From NCBI RefSeq assembly GCF_900101025.1, contig NZ_FMUH01000001.1, positions 930,001 through 994,000 on the forward strand: 64,000 nucleotides of DNA, given 5' to 3'. The position numbers were made by a program, and so were the translations under genes. The notes below the pieces were generated by a model, which was not told where the DNA came from, did not search any database, and saw nothing but the letters and a program-made list of their open reading frames with translations. Below, one piece after another: positions 37,311 to 45,765 of this stretch; within the stretch, counting starts at the first letter, position 1, and every line of letters begins with the position of its first letter. Source of the stretch: Klenkia marina (GTDB lineage Bacteria > Actinomycetota > Actinomycetes > Mycobacteriales > Geodermatophilaceae).

Positions 37311-38072
37311 ATGAGCCACACGGTGGGGGAACTGGCCGCGCTGGCCGGGGTGACGGTGCGCACGCTGCACCACTACGACCGGATCGGGTTGCTGACCCCG
37401 TCCGGCCGCACCTCGGCCGGCTACCGCGTCTACGAGCTGTCCGACGTGGACCGGCTGCAGCAGGTGCTGGTCTACCGCGGGCTCGGCTTCGGCCTCGAGG
37501 AGATCGGATCGCTGCTGGACGACCCGGACGTCGACGCGGGTGAGCACCTGCGCCGGCAGCACCAGCTGCTCCTGGAGCAGCGGGACCGGACCGACCGCAT
37601 GGTGGCGGCCGTCGAGAAGGAGATGGAGGCACTGGACATGGGCACACCCATGACCCCGCAGGAGAAGCTCGAGGTGTTCGGCGACTGGCTGCCCGAGGAG
37701 TACGCCGACGAGGCGGAGCAGCGCTGGGGCGACACCACCGAGTGGTCGCAGTCCCAGGCCCGCACCGCGGCCTACTCCAAGCAGGACTGGCTGGACATCA
37801 AGGCCGAGACCGACGACCTCGAGCGGCGGCTGGCGGCCGCGCTGGCCGAGGGGGCGCCGGCCGACGGCGAGCGCGCGATGGACCTGGCCGAGGAGCACCG
37901 GCAGCACATCAGCCGCCGGTTCTACGACTGCAGCCACGAGCTGCACGCCTGCCTGGGCCGGATGTACACCGACGACGAGCGGTTCACCGCGTACTACGAG
38001 GGCATCGCGCCCGGTCTCGCGGCGTACCTGTCGACGGCCTGCCAGGCCAACGCCGCCCGCCACGCCGCCTAG
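37311..38072 (+). CDS. TipA-type MerR-family transcriptional regulator
   Basis: A 253-residue regulator. The winged-helix MerR DNA-binding domain is at residues 1-70 (TVGELAALAGVTVRTLHHYD, SAGYRVYELSDVDRLQQVLV), then a coiled coil (LLLEQRDRTDRMVAAVEKEM). A TipAS-like antibiotic-recognition domain follows at about residues 115-250, with KLEVFGDWLPEEYADEAEQR and FYDCSHELHACLGRMYTDDE. In Streptomyces the homologue TipAL binds thiopeptides and turns on its own promoter. The MerR-type dyad directly upstream supports autoregulation; other targets and the ligand are unknown. A ribosome site GAGGAGGC precedes ATG 37311. Confidence 0.92.
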   Translation: MSHTVGELAALAGVTVRTLHHYDRIGLLTPSGRTSAGYRVYELSDVDRLQQVLVYRGLGFGLEEIGSLLDDPDVDAGEHLRRQHQLLLEQRDRTDRMVAAVEKEMEALDMGTPMTPQEKLEVFGDWLPEEYADEAEQRWGDTTEWSQSQARTAAYSKQDWLDIKAETDDLERRLAAALAEGAPADGERAMDLAEEHRQHISRRFYDCSHELHACLGRMYTDDERFTAYYEGIAPGLAAYLSTACQANAARHAA

Positions 38073-38149
38073 CGACGCCCGGTCGTCCTCCCCCGTGCGG
38101 GGTGGAACGGCACGGTACCGGTCAGGTCGGGCCGGCGGGCCGCCGAGAA

Positions 38150-38187
38150 CGGTCGGACGAGCGGCACCCCCGCCGCTCGTCCGACCG
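38150..38187 (+). terminator. 16-bp perfect hairpin between the MerR gene and the GGDEF-EAL gene
   Basis: CGGTCGGACGAGCGGC (38150-38165) and GCCGCTCGTCCGACCG (38172-38187) pair perfectly around a six-base loop. It lies 77 bp after the MerR stop but only 13 bp before the next ATG. It may terminate the MerR transcript or, if the downstream promoter is further up, act in the leader close to the ribosome site. Confidence 0.65.
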
Positions 38188-38200
38188 CTGACAGGTGACG

Positions 38201-40489
38201 ATGAGCCGGCTCCCCCGTCACGACCCGGTGCTGGCCGCCCTGGGCGCGGCCGCGGGGGTGCTCGCCGCGTGGTTCGTGCTCGCCGTCGGCACCACGGGCG
38301 CCGGCACCTGGCGCGTCGTGGTCGACGTCCTGGTGCTGGCCGTCGTGCACGGGGTCGCCGTCGTGGTGACCCTGACCCGGCGGCGCCCCGACCTCCCGGG
38401 CGGGCGCACCCGGGTGGTGCTGGCCGGTGGGCTGGTCGCCCTGGGCGTCGCCGCGGTCGGCGCGCGGCTGCTGCCGGTCGGCGGGCCCAGCACCCTCGGC
38501 TGGCTGCTCCCGGCCGGCCACCTGCTGGGCCAGCTCTGCCTCGCCGCCGTCCTGGTCTGGCTGGTGCGGCGCGTGCACGGCCGGCTGCTGGGGTCGGCGC
38601 TGGCCCTCGACGCGGCGAGCGCCGCCCTGGCCATCGCCGCCGTCGCCGGCACCGTGGTGTGGATCGGGCTCGACGAGCGGCAGCCCGTGGCCACCGTCGT
38701 CGCCGTCCTGCTGCTCACGGCGTGCGACGTCGCGCTCGTGGCCGGCTCCGCGGCCCTGTTCTCCGCGCTGCGGCCCGGTCGCACGGGCGGGGTCGCCCTG
38801 CTCCTGGTCGGCACCGTGCTGGTGCTGGCGGCCGACCTGGTCAACGGCTACACCCTGCACCGCGACGGCAGGATCGCCACCCCGCCCGCCGCCGCGCTGA
38901 GCGCGGCGGCCTGCCTGGCGCTGGCCTGGGCCACCGACCGGTCGGTGCGCACCCGCGACCGGCTGCTGACCACCGCCGACCGGCTCGACGCCCGGTCGCA
39001 CCTCATCCCGTTCTCCAGCGGTGGCGCCATCCTGCTCGCCGTGTACGTCGCCGACACCCGGCTCGACGTGCAGCAGTGGCTCGTCCCCGCCCTGCTCGGG
39101 GGCTGCGGCAGCCTCGCCCTCGTGGGCATCCGGTTCCACCTCGTCCTCCAGGTGGCCCGCGACGCGCTCGCCCAGCTCGCCGACGCCCGCACCGATCCGC
39201 TCACCGGGCTGCTGAACCGGCGCGGGCTCGGTGCGGCGCTGGACCGCTGGTCGGCCGCGGGTGACCCGGTGACCTTGCTGGCGCTGGACCTCGACGGGTT
39301 CCGCCGGGTCAACGAGGAGGCCGGCCACGAGACCGGCGACGAGGTGCTGCGCCGGGTGGCCACGCGCCTGGCCCGGCTGGCCGGGCCGGGCACCGTGGCC
39401 GCCCGCATCGACGGCGACGACTTCGCCCTGGCCTTCCCGGGCACCGACCCCACCCGCGCCGACCTGCTGGCCAGCGAGGCGCGTGCGCAGCTCGGTCGCC
39501 CGTTCGACGTCGGCCAGCACCGGTTGCACCTCACGGTCAACGTCGGGACGGCGGTGAGCCACGGGGTGGCCGACGAGCCCGGCATGACCGACGGCCTGCT
39601 GCGCTGCGCGGACCAGGCGCTGGCCCAGGCGCAGGCCAGCACGAGCGGCCGCGCCGTGCACGACCCCGCCCGCTGCGGCCGCACCCAGGACGCCGGCCTG
39701 CTCACCGGGGTCGCCGACCTGCACGCCGCCCTGGCAGCCGAGGACCAGCTGCTGCTGCACTTCCAGCCCCAGCACCGCATCGTCGGGCACGGCACCGGCT
39801 CGACCGCGACCGTGGTGGGCTGCGAGGCCCTGCTGCGGTGGGCCCACCCCACCCGCGGCCTGCTCGGCCCGGCCGAGGTGCTGCGGGCCGCCGAGCACGG
39901 GCACCTCAGCGCTGCCGTCGCCGAGCGGGTGCTCGACCTCGCCCTCGGTGCCGTGGCGAGCTGGTGGGACTCCCGCGAGGTCCCCGTCGCGGTCAACCTC
40001 AGCCCGGTCGACCTGGACGACGAACTGCTGCCGCACCGCATCACCGGTGCCCTGGACCGGCACGGGCTGCCGGCCCGGGCGCTCACCGTGGAGGTCGTCG
40101 AGGACACCCTCATGCTCGACCCCGACCGGGCGCTGCAGACGCTCACCGCGCTGCGGTCGATCGGCGTGCGCATCGCGGTCGACGACTACGGCACCGGCTA
40201 CAGCTCGCTCGCCTACCTGCACCGGCTGCCCATCGACGAGGTCAAGTTCGACCGCTCGCTCACCGCGGGGATCTCGAAGGACGCCGCGGCCGCCGTGATC
40301 GTGGGGCACAGCATCCGGCTGGCGCACGACCTGGGGCTCTCGGCGCTGGCCGAGGGCATCGAGGAACCGGCCGACCTCGAGCTGCTGGCCCGGCTGGGCT
40401 GCGACGCCGTGCAGGGCTGGTTGACCGGCTACCCGCTGCCCGTGCAGGGCTGGGTCACCACGCTCGACCTCGGCGCAGCCACCCGCTGA
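38201..40489 (+). CDS. membrane GGDEF-EAL protein, predicted c-di-GMP phosphodiesterase
   Basis: A 762-residue protein with about eight to ten TM helices in residues 1-310, a GGDEF-like domain (about 325-485) and an EAL domain (about 505-750). The GGDEF signature reads RIDGDDFALAFPG and lacks the usual G-G-D/E-E-F and I-site, so cyclase activity is unlikely. The EAL domain looks complete: GCEALLRWAHPTRG, VAVNLSPVDL, TVEVVEDTLM, IAVDDYGTGYSSLAYLHRLP, EVKFDRSL, ALAEGIEE and DAVQGWLTGYPLP. Hydrolysis of c-di-GMP to pGpG is predicted. Start ATG 38201; an in-frame GTG at 38195 is an alternative. A strong hairpin lies just upstream. Confidence 0.92.
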   Translation: MSRLPRHDPVLAALGAAAGVLAAWFVLAVGTTGAGTWRVVVDVLVLAVVHGVAVVVTLTRRRPDLPGGRTRVVLAGGLVALGVAAVGARLLPVGGPSTLGWLLPAGHLLGQLCLAAVLVWLVRRVHGRLLGSALALDAASAALAIAAVAGTVVWIGLDERQPVATVVAVLLLTACDVALVAGSAALFSALRPGRTGGVALLLVGTVLVLAADLVNGYTLHRDGRIATPPAAALSAAACLALAWATDRSVRTRDRLLTTADRLDARSHLIPFSSGGAILLAVYVADTRLDVQQWLVPALLGGCGSLALVGIRFHLVLQVARDALAQLADARTDPLTGLLNRRGLGAALDRWSAAGDPVTLLALDLDGFRRVNEEAGHETGDEVLRRVATRLARLAGPGTVAARIDGDDFALAFPGTDPTRADLLASEARAQLGRPFDVGQHRLHLTVNVGTAVSHGVADEPGMTDGLLRCADQALAQAQASTSGRAVHDPARCGRTQDAGLLTGVADLHAALAAEDQLLLHFQPQHRIVGHGTGSTATVVGCEALLRWAHPTRGLLGPAEVLRAAEHGHLSAAVAERVLDLALGAVASWWDSREVPVAVNLSPVDLDDELLPHRITGALDRHGLPARALTVEVVEDTLMLDPDRALQTLTALRSIGVRIAVDDYGTGYSSLAYLHRLPIDEVKFDRSLTAGISKDAAAAVIVGHSIRLAHDLGLSALAEGIEEPADLELLARLGCDAVQGWLTGYPLPVQGWVTTLDLGAATR

Positions 40490-40795
40490 CCTCATCGGGG
40501 CGCGGTCACCCGACCCGGCCGTGTCGTCAGGTCGACATCCCGGCCGTGGCCCCACCGGTCGGAGGGAGCTGACCACAGCCGGCACCCGACGGCATACGGC
40601 CAGCTCAGCAGTTCACACATCGGGAACACGTCCGTCACGCGCCCACCATCGGCGTTCCGATCCCGGACGGCTCGGATCCGGCACCGGAGGGAGACGCAAC
40701 GCTTTCTCGGCGCTGAGCTACAGGTTGTGGCGCAGTCGGCCGTTGTGGGCGGCAACGAGCGCTCCGGCTCAGAACGACGACGATTGGTCATCCCT
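40490..40795. other. 306-bp intergenic region before the second chemoreceptor
   Basis: No coding sequence supported. It contains a direct repeat CCCGGCCGTG near 40515 and 40550, and GGAAC/GTTCC half-sites 26 bases apart (40623-40627, 40654-40658). I find no convincing -35/-10 pair, flagellar sigma promoter or known riboswitch. The chemoreceptor frame is open back to 40727. Confidence 0.5.
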
Positions 40796-42397
40796 GTGCG
40801 CAACCCCGTGAACACCTGGTCGGTCCCCGTGCGCCTGGGGGTCGGGTTCGGCACCGCCGCCCTCGCCCTCGGCACCATCGGGCTCTCCAGCGCCGTCATG
40901 TTCGGCCACGTCGGCACCACGACGGTGCAGAGCAACCACACCCGCGAACTGGCCTCGCTGGCCGCCGAGGCCAAGTACGCCGCCGCCGACTGGAACGGCT
41001 GGCAGACCGCCTACGCCCTCGACGCCAACCTCGGCCGCGACCTCGCCTCGTCCGACAGCTCGCACCAGCACTTCGTGGACGCCGCCGACACCCTCGACGG
41101 GTTGCTGGGCCGGCTCGCCGCCGCGGACGGGCTGACCGCCGACGAGACGGCCCAGGTCGCCTCCGCACAGGCTGCCTTCGCCGACTTCATGGACACCGAC
41201 CAGCGGGTCTACGCGGCCTACCAGCTGGGCACCCCCGAGGGCGTCGAGCAGGCGAACGGGCTCGTCCTGGGCGAGGAGATCCAGCACTACTCCGCGGTGG
41301 CCGCAGCGACCGCCTCGGTCGCGGGGAGCATCGACGCCCGCAGCGCCTCGACGGTGGCCGCGGCGGCCGACACCGGCCGGGCCGTGGCCATCACCGTCGC
41401 ACTGGTCGCCTTCGTGGTGCTGGCCGTGGTCGGCGTGGTGGTCACCCGCAGCATCACCCGCCCCCTGACCCGGGTGGTCCAGGCGCTGGAGGCGGTCGCC
41501 GGCGGTGACCTCACCACCCGGGTGCCGTACACCTCCGGCGGCGAGCTCGGGCGCCTGGAGTCCTCGCTGAACGAGTCGGCCGCGGCCGTGGGCTCCGTCA
41601 TCGCGACCGTCGCCACCTCGGCCGACGCGGTGGCGGCCTCCAGCGAGGAGCTGTCGGCCTCGGCGGCGCAGATCTCGGCGTCCTCGGAGGAGACCAGCGT
41701 GCAGTCCACGGTCGTCTCCGGCGCCGCGGACGAGGTGTCCCGGTCGGTCGCGACGGTCGCGGCCGGGGCCGAGGAGATGTCGGCGTCGATCCGGGAGATC
41801 GCGCAGAACGCCAACGAGGCCGCCCGGGTCGCCGCCGACGCGGTCAGCGAGGCGGAGGCGACGAACCAAACGATCCAGAAGCTGGGGTTGAGCTCGAAGG
41901 AGATCGGTGACGTGGTCAAGGTGATCACGAGCATCGCCGAGCAGACCAACCTGCTGGCGCTCAACGCGACCATCGAGGCCGCCCGTGCCGGTGAGGCGGG
42001 CAAGGGCTTCGCGGTCGTCGCGAACGAGGTCAAGGAGCTGGCCCAGGAGACCGCCCGGGCCACCGAGGACATCGCCCGCCGCGTCGAGGCCATCCAGGCC
42101 GACACCACCGGCGCGGTCGAGGCCATCGGCCGGATCGGCACCGTGATCGGGCAGATCAACGACTACCAGCTCACCATCGCCTCCGCGGTCGAGGAGCAGA
42201 CGGCCACCACCAACGAGATGTCCCGGTCGGTGGCCGAGGCCGCCGGCGGCACCACCGAGATCGCCGCCAACATCACCGGCGTCTCCGGCGCCGCGGACGC
42301 CACCACCCAGGCCCTGTCCCAGACCAGGGTGGCCGTGGACGAGCTGTCCCGGATGGCCACCGACCTGCGCACCACGGTCGGCCGCTTCACCTGCTGA
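40796..42397 (+). CDS. methyl-accepting chemotaxis protein
   Basis: A 533-residue chemoreceptor. TM1 is at about residues 12-37 ([20 protein letters not shown]), followed by a four-helix sensor of about 150 residues with [16 protein letters not shown]2 is [16 protein letters not shown], then HAMP ([20 protein letters not shown]) and the signalling domain with tip [20 protein letters not shown] plus [20 protein letters not shown]. It is a paralogue of the receptor at 8175-9785: the tips are nearly identical while the sensors differ. GTG 40796 is chosen because TM1 would be too far inside a longer protein; a GTG at 40727 is possible. No che operon is adjacent. Confidence 0.93.
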   Translation: MRNPVNTWSVPVRLGVGFGTAALALGTIGLSSAVMFGHVGTTTVQSNHTRELASLAAEAKYAAADWNGWQTAYALDANLGRDLASSDSSHQHFVDAADTLDGLLGRLAAADGLTADETAQVASAQAAFADFMDTDQRVYAAYQLGTPEGVEQANGLVLGEEIQHYSAVAAATASVAGSIDARSASTVAAAADTGRAVAITVALVAFVVLAVVGVVVTRSITRPLTRVVQALEAVAGGDLTTRVPYTSGGELGRLESSLNESAAAVGSVIATVATSADAVAASSEELSASAAQISASSEETSVQSTVVSGAADEVSRSVATVAAGAEEMSASIREIAQNANEAARVAADAVSEAEATNQTIQKLGLSSKEIGDVVKVITSIAEQTNLLALNATIEAARAGEAGKGFAVVANEVKELAQETARATEDIARRVEAIQADTTGAVEAIGRIGTVIGQINDYQLTIASAVEEQTATTNEMSRSVAEAAGGTTEIAANITGVSGAADATTQALSQTRVAVDELSRMATDLRTTVGRFTC

Positions 42398-42410
42398 GCA
42401 GGATGGGGCC

Positions 42411-42734
42411 GTGGCCTACGACGAGGACCTGGCCGGGCGGGTGCGGGAGTCGCTGGGCGGCGTGCCGGACGTGACCGAGAAGCGCATGTTCGGTGGGCTG
42501 GCGTTCCTCGTCGGCGGGGCGATGGCGGTGGCCGTCAGCGGCAGCGGGGGTCTGATGGTCCGCTGCGCGCCTGCGGTGGCCGACCAGCTCGTCGAGCGCG
42601 ACGGGGTCGCCCGCATGGTCATGCAGGGCCGCGAGCTGGCCGGCTGGGTGCTGGTCGACCCCGCCGTCCTCCACGACGAGCCCGGCATGGACGAGTACGT
42701 CGCCGCCGGCCTCGCCGCCGCCCGGGCCGCCTGA
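42411..42734 (+). CDS. TfoX/Sxy N-terminal-domain protein
   Basis: A 107-residue protein consisting of the TfoX N-terminal domain only: DLAGRVRESLGGVPDVTEKR, KRMFGGLAFLVGGAMAVAVS, LMVRCAPAVADQLVERDGVA and GRELAGWVLVDPAVL. In gamma-proteobacteria TfoX/Sxy regulates competence, but these short actinobacterial homologues lack the C-terminal helix-hairpin-helix part and have no established role. GTG 42411 follows AGGATGGGG. It begins 13 bp after the chemoreceptor stop, so co-transcription is possible. Confidence 0.88.
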   Translation: MAYDEDLAGRVRESLGGVPDVTEKRMFGGLAFLVGGAMAVAVSGSGGLMVRCAPAVADQLVERDGVARMVMQGRELAGWVLVDPAVLHDEPGMDEYVAAGLAAARAA

Positions 42735-42778
42735 CCCGGCCCACCGGGGCACGGACCGGGTCGGGTGCGGCAGCCGGA

Positions 42779-43190
42779 TCAGGTCAGCGCGGGCCGGACG
42801 GCGGCCGGCGCCGGGGCGGGCAGGCCCAGCAGGAAGCCCTGGCCCAGCCGGACCCCGCACGACTGCAGGGCAGCGAGCTCGTCCTCGGTCTCCACGCCGC
42901 TGGCGACGACCTCGCAGTCCCGGGCGAGCGCGAAGGGCACCAGGGCCGCCAGCAGGGCGCGGCGGGCCGGGTCGGCTGCCAGCCCCACCGTGGTCTCGCG
43001 GCCGAGCTCGAGGAACGCGGGTCGCTGCTGCTCGACCCGGCTGCAGCTGTCCTAGCCCACCAGCGGGTCCTCCAGCGCGACCCGGACACCCCGGGGCACG
43101 TCGTCCTGGGTGAGGTCGCGGGCGCCGACCAGGCCGCCGGACTCCAGCACGACCGGGACCGCGGCGAACCGCTGGAGGACGCCGACCTGT
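42779..43190 (-). pseudogene. decayed EAL-domain gene, C-terminal half
   Basis: The minus strand reads as the last part of an EAL domain: GVRVALEDPLVG, then an in-frame TAG at 43052-43054 where homologues have Tyr of GYSS, then RPAFLELGRETTVGLAADPA, ALLAALVPFALARDCEVVAS, GVETEDELAALQSCGVRLGQ and GFLLGLP. The catalytic DD pair appears as ED and the usual AEG is ASG. The N-terminal half, including the EALxR motif, is absent. The remnant abuts a chitinase tail on the plus strand at about 43180-43190. Boundaries are approximate. Confidence 0.75.
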
Positions 43191-43702
43191 GGGCCCGCCC
43201 GGGCGCGACGCCGATGATCGGCCAGAACGACGTCGACGGCGAGGTCTTCACCGTCGAGGACGCGACTGCCCTGACCGCGTTCGCCCGTGACCGCGGCCTC
43301 GGCCGGCTGTCGATGTGGTCGATCAACCGCGACCAGCCCTGCGGCGCCGGCTTCACCGACGTCGCCGTGCACTCCAACACCTGCAGCGGCGTGGCCCAGG
43401 AACCCCTCGCGTTCACCACCGCGTTCAGCCGCATCGGCAGCGCGGGTGCCGCGGGCACCGTCACCGAGGTGGTGCGCACCGACTCCCGCCAGCCCGTGCT
43501 CGACGACCCGGCCACCAGCCCCTACCCCGTCTGGCGCGCCGATGCCCAGTACCCGGCCGGCTACGAGGTGGTCCGGCACGGTCAGGTCCACGAGGCCCGC
43601 TGGACCGTGCAGGCGACCTCGCCGGGCGTGCAGTTCCCCATCGGGCCCGACGAGCCGTGGGCCCCGCTGTTCACCATCCCGGGCGAGCCCGCCGGGAGCT
43701 GA
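43178..43702 (+). pseudogene. 5'-truncated GH18 chitinase gene, C-terminal part
   Basis: The plus strand encodes the end of a family 18 glycosyl hydrolase: DADLWARPGATPMIGQNDVD, GEVFTVEDATALTAFARDRG, LGRLSMWSINRDQPCG and SNTCSGVAQEPLAF, then a short C-terminal region (RHGQVHEARWTVQATSPGVQ) resembling a carbohydrate-binding chitinase tail (AxxW-type). The signal peptide, barrel strands 1-6 and the DxxDxDxE catalytic motif are missing. An ATG at 43214 could still give a 162-residue product, but it cannot be an active chitinase. Homology begins close to where the EAL remnant on the other strand stops. Confidence 0.75.
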
Positions 43703-43719
43703 GGAGGCACGCTTCCGGC

Positions 43720-44793
43720 GTGAGGGAGCTCGTCGAGGTGCTGCGTCGGCCGTGGGTGCAGCGGGGGGTCCGGGCCTCGGTGGCCGCCGGCCTGGCCTGG
43801 CAGATCGCGGTGCTGCTGCCGCCGACGCTGTCGGACTACGCCTACTACGCCCCGCTGGGCGCGGTCATCGCCGTCCACCCCACGGTGGCCGACTCGGCCG
43901 GCGCCGCCTGGCGCACGGTGGCCGCGATGTTCCTGGGCTTCGGGCTGGCCGCCGGGGTCTACGAGCTCACCCGCGAGGTGCCGAACGCGTTCACGATCGC
44001 GCTCATCGTGGCGCTGGCGATCGTCGTCGAGCAGTGGCGGCTGCTGCGCGAGCAGGCCAGCTGGGTCAGCTTCGCCGCCGTCCTCATGATCACCGTCGGC
44101 ACCGACGACCCGGGCGCCTACGTGCTGCGCTACGGCGGGCTCACCCTGCTCGGCGCGGCCGTCGGGGTCGCGGTGACCACCGTGCTGTTCCCGCCGATGA
44201 TGCTCACCGTCGCGGTCGACCGCATCGCCGTGACGCGCGGGCTCGTCGCCGCCCACCTGGTGGACATGGCCGACGCCGTGCGCGGGGGCACCGTCCCCGA
44301 CCCGCACGACTGGGCCCGCCGCGGTGCAGCGCTCTCGGTCGCCCTGGACCGCATGCGCACCGCGGAGACCCAGGTCGAGCGGGCCCGGCGGGCCAACCCC
44401 CGGGCGGCCCGGTGGCAGGGCGCCGCCGACCGGGTCCGCGAGCAGTCGCGCGCGCTCGACCGGGTCGCCGTCCTCATCGACGACCTCACCGACCTGGTCG
44501 CGGAGTTCCAGCCGCACCGGCGCGGCCTGGACCGGGTCGACGACGGCACCGGCTGGGTGCTGGCCGACGCGCTGTCCTCGCTGGCGCTGGTGGTGCGCAT
44601 CCCGTACCACCACGGCCCCGGCCGGGACGCCCGCGACGACGCCGTCGACGCGGCGGTCGGCTCGCTGGACCGGCTGACCCAGCTGCTGCGCAGCTCGGAG
44701 GTGCCCGACGACGAGGGGTTCTTCGCCCTGGGCGCGGTCACCGTCGGCGTCCGCCGCTCCCTGCACGCCCTCGAGGCCCACCCGCGTCACTGA
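43720..44793 (+). CDS. FUSC-family membrane protein (aromatic-acid exporter-like)
   Basis: A 357-residue protein with about five TM helices in residues 15-165 (ASVAAGLAWQIAVLLPPTLS, YYAPLGAVIAVHPTVADSAG, MFLGFGLAAGVYELT, FTIALIVALAIVVEQW, LLGAAVGVAVTTVLFPPMML) followed by a cytoplasmic helical domain. PLGAVIAVHPTV resembles the FUSC/DUF939 repeat. Proteins of this family are associated with export of aromatic acids. GTG 43720 has GAGGAGG about 13 bases upstream. It is the gene downstream of the chitinase remnant. Confidence 0.85.
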   Translation: MRELVEVLRRPWVQRGVRASVAAGLAWQIAVLLPPTLSDYAYYAPLGAVIAVHPTVADSAGAAWRTVAAMFLGFGLAAGVYELTREVPNAFTIALIVALAIVVEQWRLLREQASWVSFAAVLMITVGTDDPGAYVLRYGGLTLLGAAVGVAVTTVLFPPMMLTVAVDRIAVTRGLVAAHLVDMADAVRGGTVPDPHDWARRGAALSVALDRMRTAETQVERARRANPRAARWQGAADRVREQSRALDRVAVLIDDLTDLVAEFQPHRRGLDRVDDGTGWVLADALSSLALVVRIPYHHGPGRDARDDAVDAAVGSLDRLTQLLRSSEVPDDEGFFALGAVTVGVRRSLHALEAHPRH

Positions 44794-44820
44794 GCCGGCC
44801 GGTACCGGGCTCAGTGACGC
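44784..44820. terminator. 13-bp perfect hairpin at the end of the FUSC gene
   Basis: GCGTCACTGAGCC (44784-44796) and GGCTCAGTGACGC (44808-44820) around an 11-nt loop that itself contains the palindrome CGGTACCG. The left arm includes the stop codon. It lies between convergent genes. Confidence 0.7.
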
Positions 44821-44851
44821 CGTCGCAGGAGGTGATCGGCGCATCCGACGG

Positions 44852-45658
44852 TCAGCTTGAGCGAGGGATCCGCACGAGCAGCTCCCCGTGCAGCATGCCC
44901 AGCCAGCCGTCGTCCGCCGCGGCCCAGCGCTGCCAGGCCGCGGCCACCTCGGCCAGCTCGTCGGCCGTCGCCAGGCCGTAGGCCACCGCCTGCTCGGCGA
45001 ACGACGACGCGGTGGCCCGGCCGGCCCACGAGTCACCCCACCAGCGGCGCTCGGCGTCCGAGGCGTAGCAGTAGGTGGAGGCCGACGCGGTCTCCTCGCG
45101 CAGCCCGGCCGCGTGCGCCCAGGCCCGCAACCGGCGCCCGGCGTCGGGCTCGGCGTCGTTGCGCCGCGCCACCCGGCGGTAGAGGTCCAGCCAACGGTCC
45201 AGGCCGTCGTCGGCGGGGAACCAGGTGGTGGCGGCGTAGTCGACGTCGCGGACGGCGACCAGCCCGCCCGGCCGGCAGACCCGGGCCATCTCGCGCAGCG
45301 CGGCCACCGGGTCGGTCAGGTGCTGCAGCACCTGGTGGGCGTGCACGACGTCGAACGAGTCGTCGGGCAGGTCGAGGGCGTAGACGTCGTCGACCGCGAA
45401 CTCGACCGGGACGCCCTCGCGGTCGGCCAGGTCGCGGGCCTCCCCCAGCGGTGCCGGGGCGGCGTCCAGGCCCAGCACGCGCCCCGGGGCCACCCGGCGG
45501 GCCAGGTCGACGGTGATCGTGCCCGGCCCGCACCCCACGTCGAGCACGTCGAGCCCGGCCCGCAGGTGCGGCAGCAGGTACGCCGCGGAGTTCTCCGCGG
45601 TGCGCCACCGGTGGGACTGCAGGACGGCGTCGCCGTGCCCGTGCGTGTAGGTGTCCAT
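44852..45658 (-). CDS. class I SAM-dependent methyltransferase
   Basis: A 268-residue methyltransferase of the UbiE/MenG-like type. SAM motif I is VLDVGCGPGTITVDLARRV, motif post-I ends GLDAAPAPLGEARDLA, motif II is SFDVVHAHQVLQHL and motif III is RVCRPGGLVAVRDVDYAATT. The start of the protein, HGHGDAVLQSHRWRTAENSA, is a frequent pattern in this actinobacterial subgroup. ATG 45658 is preferred over an upstream start because homology begins at MDTYTHGHG. The substrate is unknown; the neighbours give no quinone or lipid pathway. Confidence 0.9.
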   Translation of the reverse strand: MDTYTHGHGDAVLQSHRWRTAENSAAYLLPHLRAGLDVLDVGCGPGTITVDLARRVAPGRVLGLDAAPAPLGEARDLADREGVPVEFAVDDVYALDLPDDSFDVVHAHQVLQHLTDPVAALREMARVCRPGGLVAVRDVDYAATTWFPADDGLDRWLDLYRRVARRNDAEPDAGRRLRAWAHAAGLREETASASTYCYASDAERRWWGDSWAGRATASSFAEQAVAYGLATADELAEVAAAWQRWAAADDGWLGMLHGELLVRIPRSS

Positions 45659-45765
45659 GCGGGCATCGTGCACCTCACCGTCCCAATCAGTGAACCGCCG
45701 TCCCATTCAACGGGACGACAGCAGCGGTCCTGCCGGGCGGCGGTCCGGGCCGGCCGCCGGCCCGG

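Noticed and set aside
40490-40795. Possible c-di-GMP (GEMM) riboswitch before the chemoreceptor
   Set aside because: The conserved GEMM core and tetraloop-receptor sequences are not present; only short repeats are seen.
43315-44981. Long Arg/Pro-rich plus-strand frames overlapping the chitinase remnant and the FUSC gene
   Set aside because: These are out-of-frame shadows; the FUSC gene from GTG 43720 has clear TM helices and family pattern.
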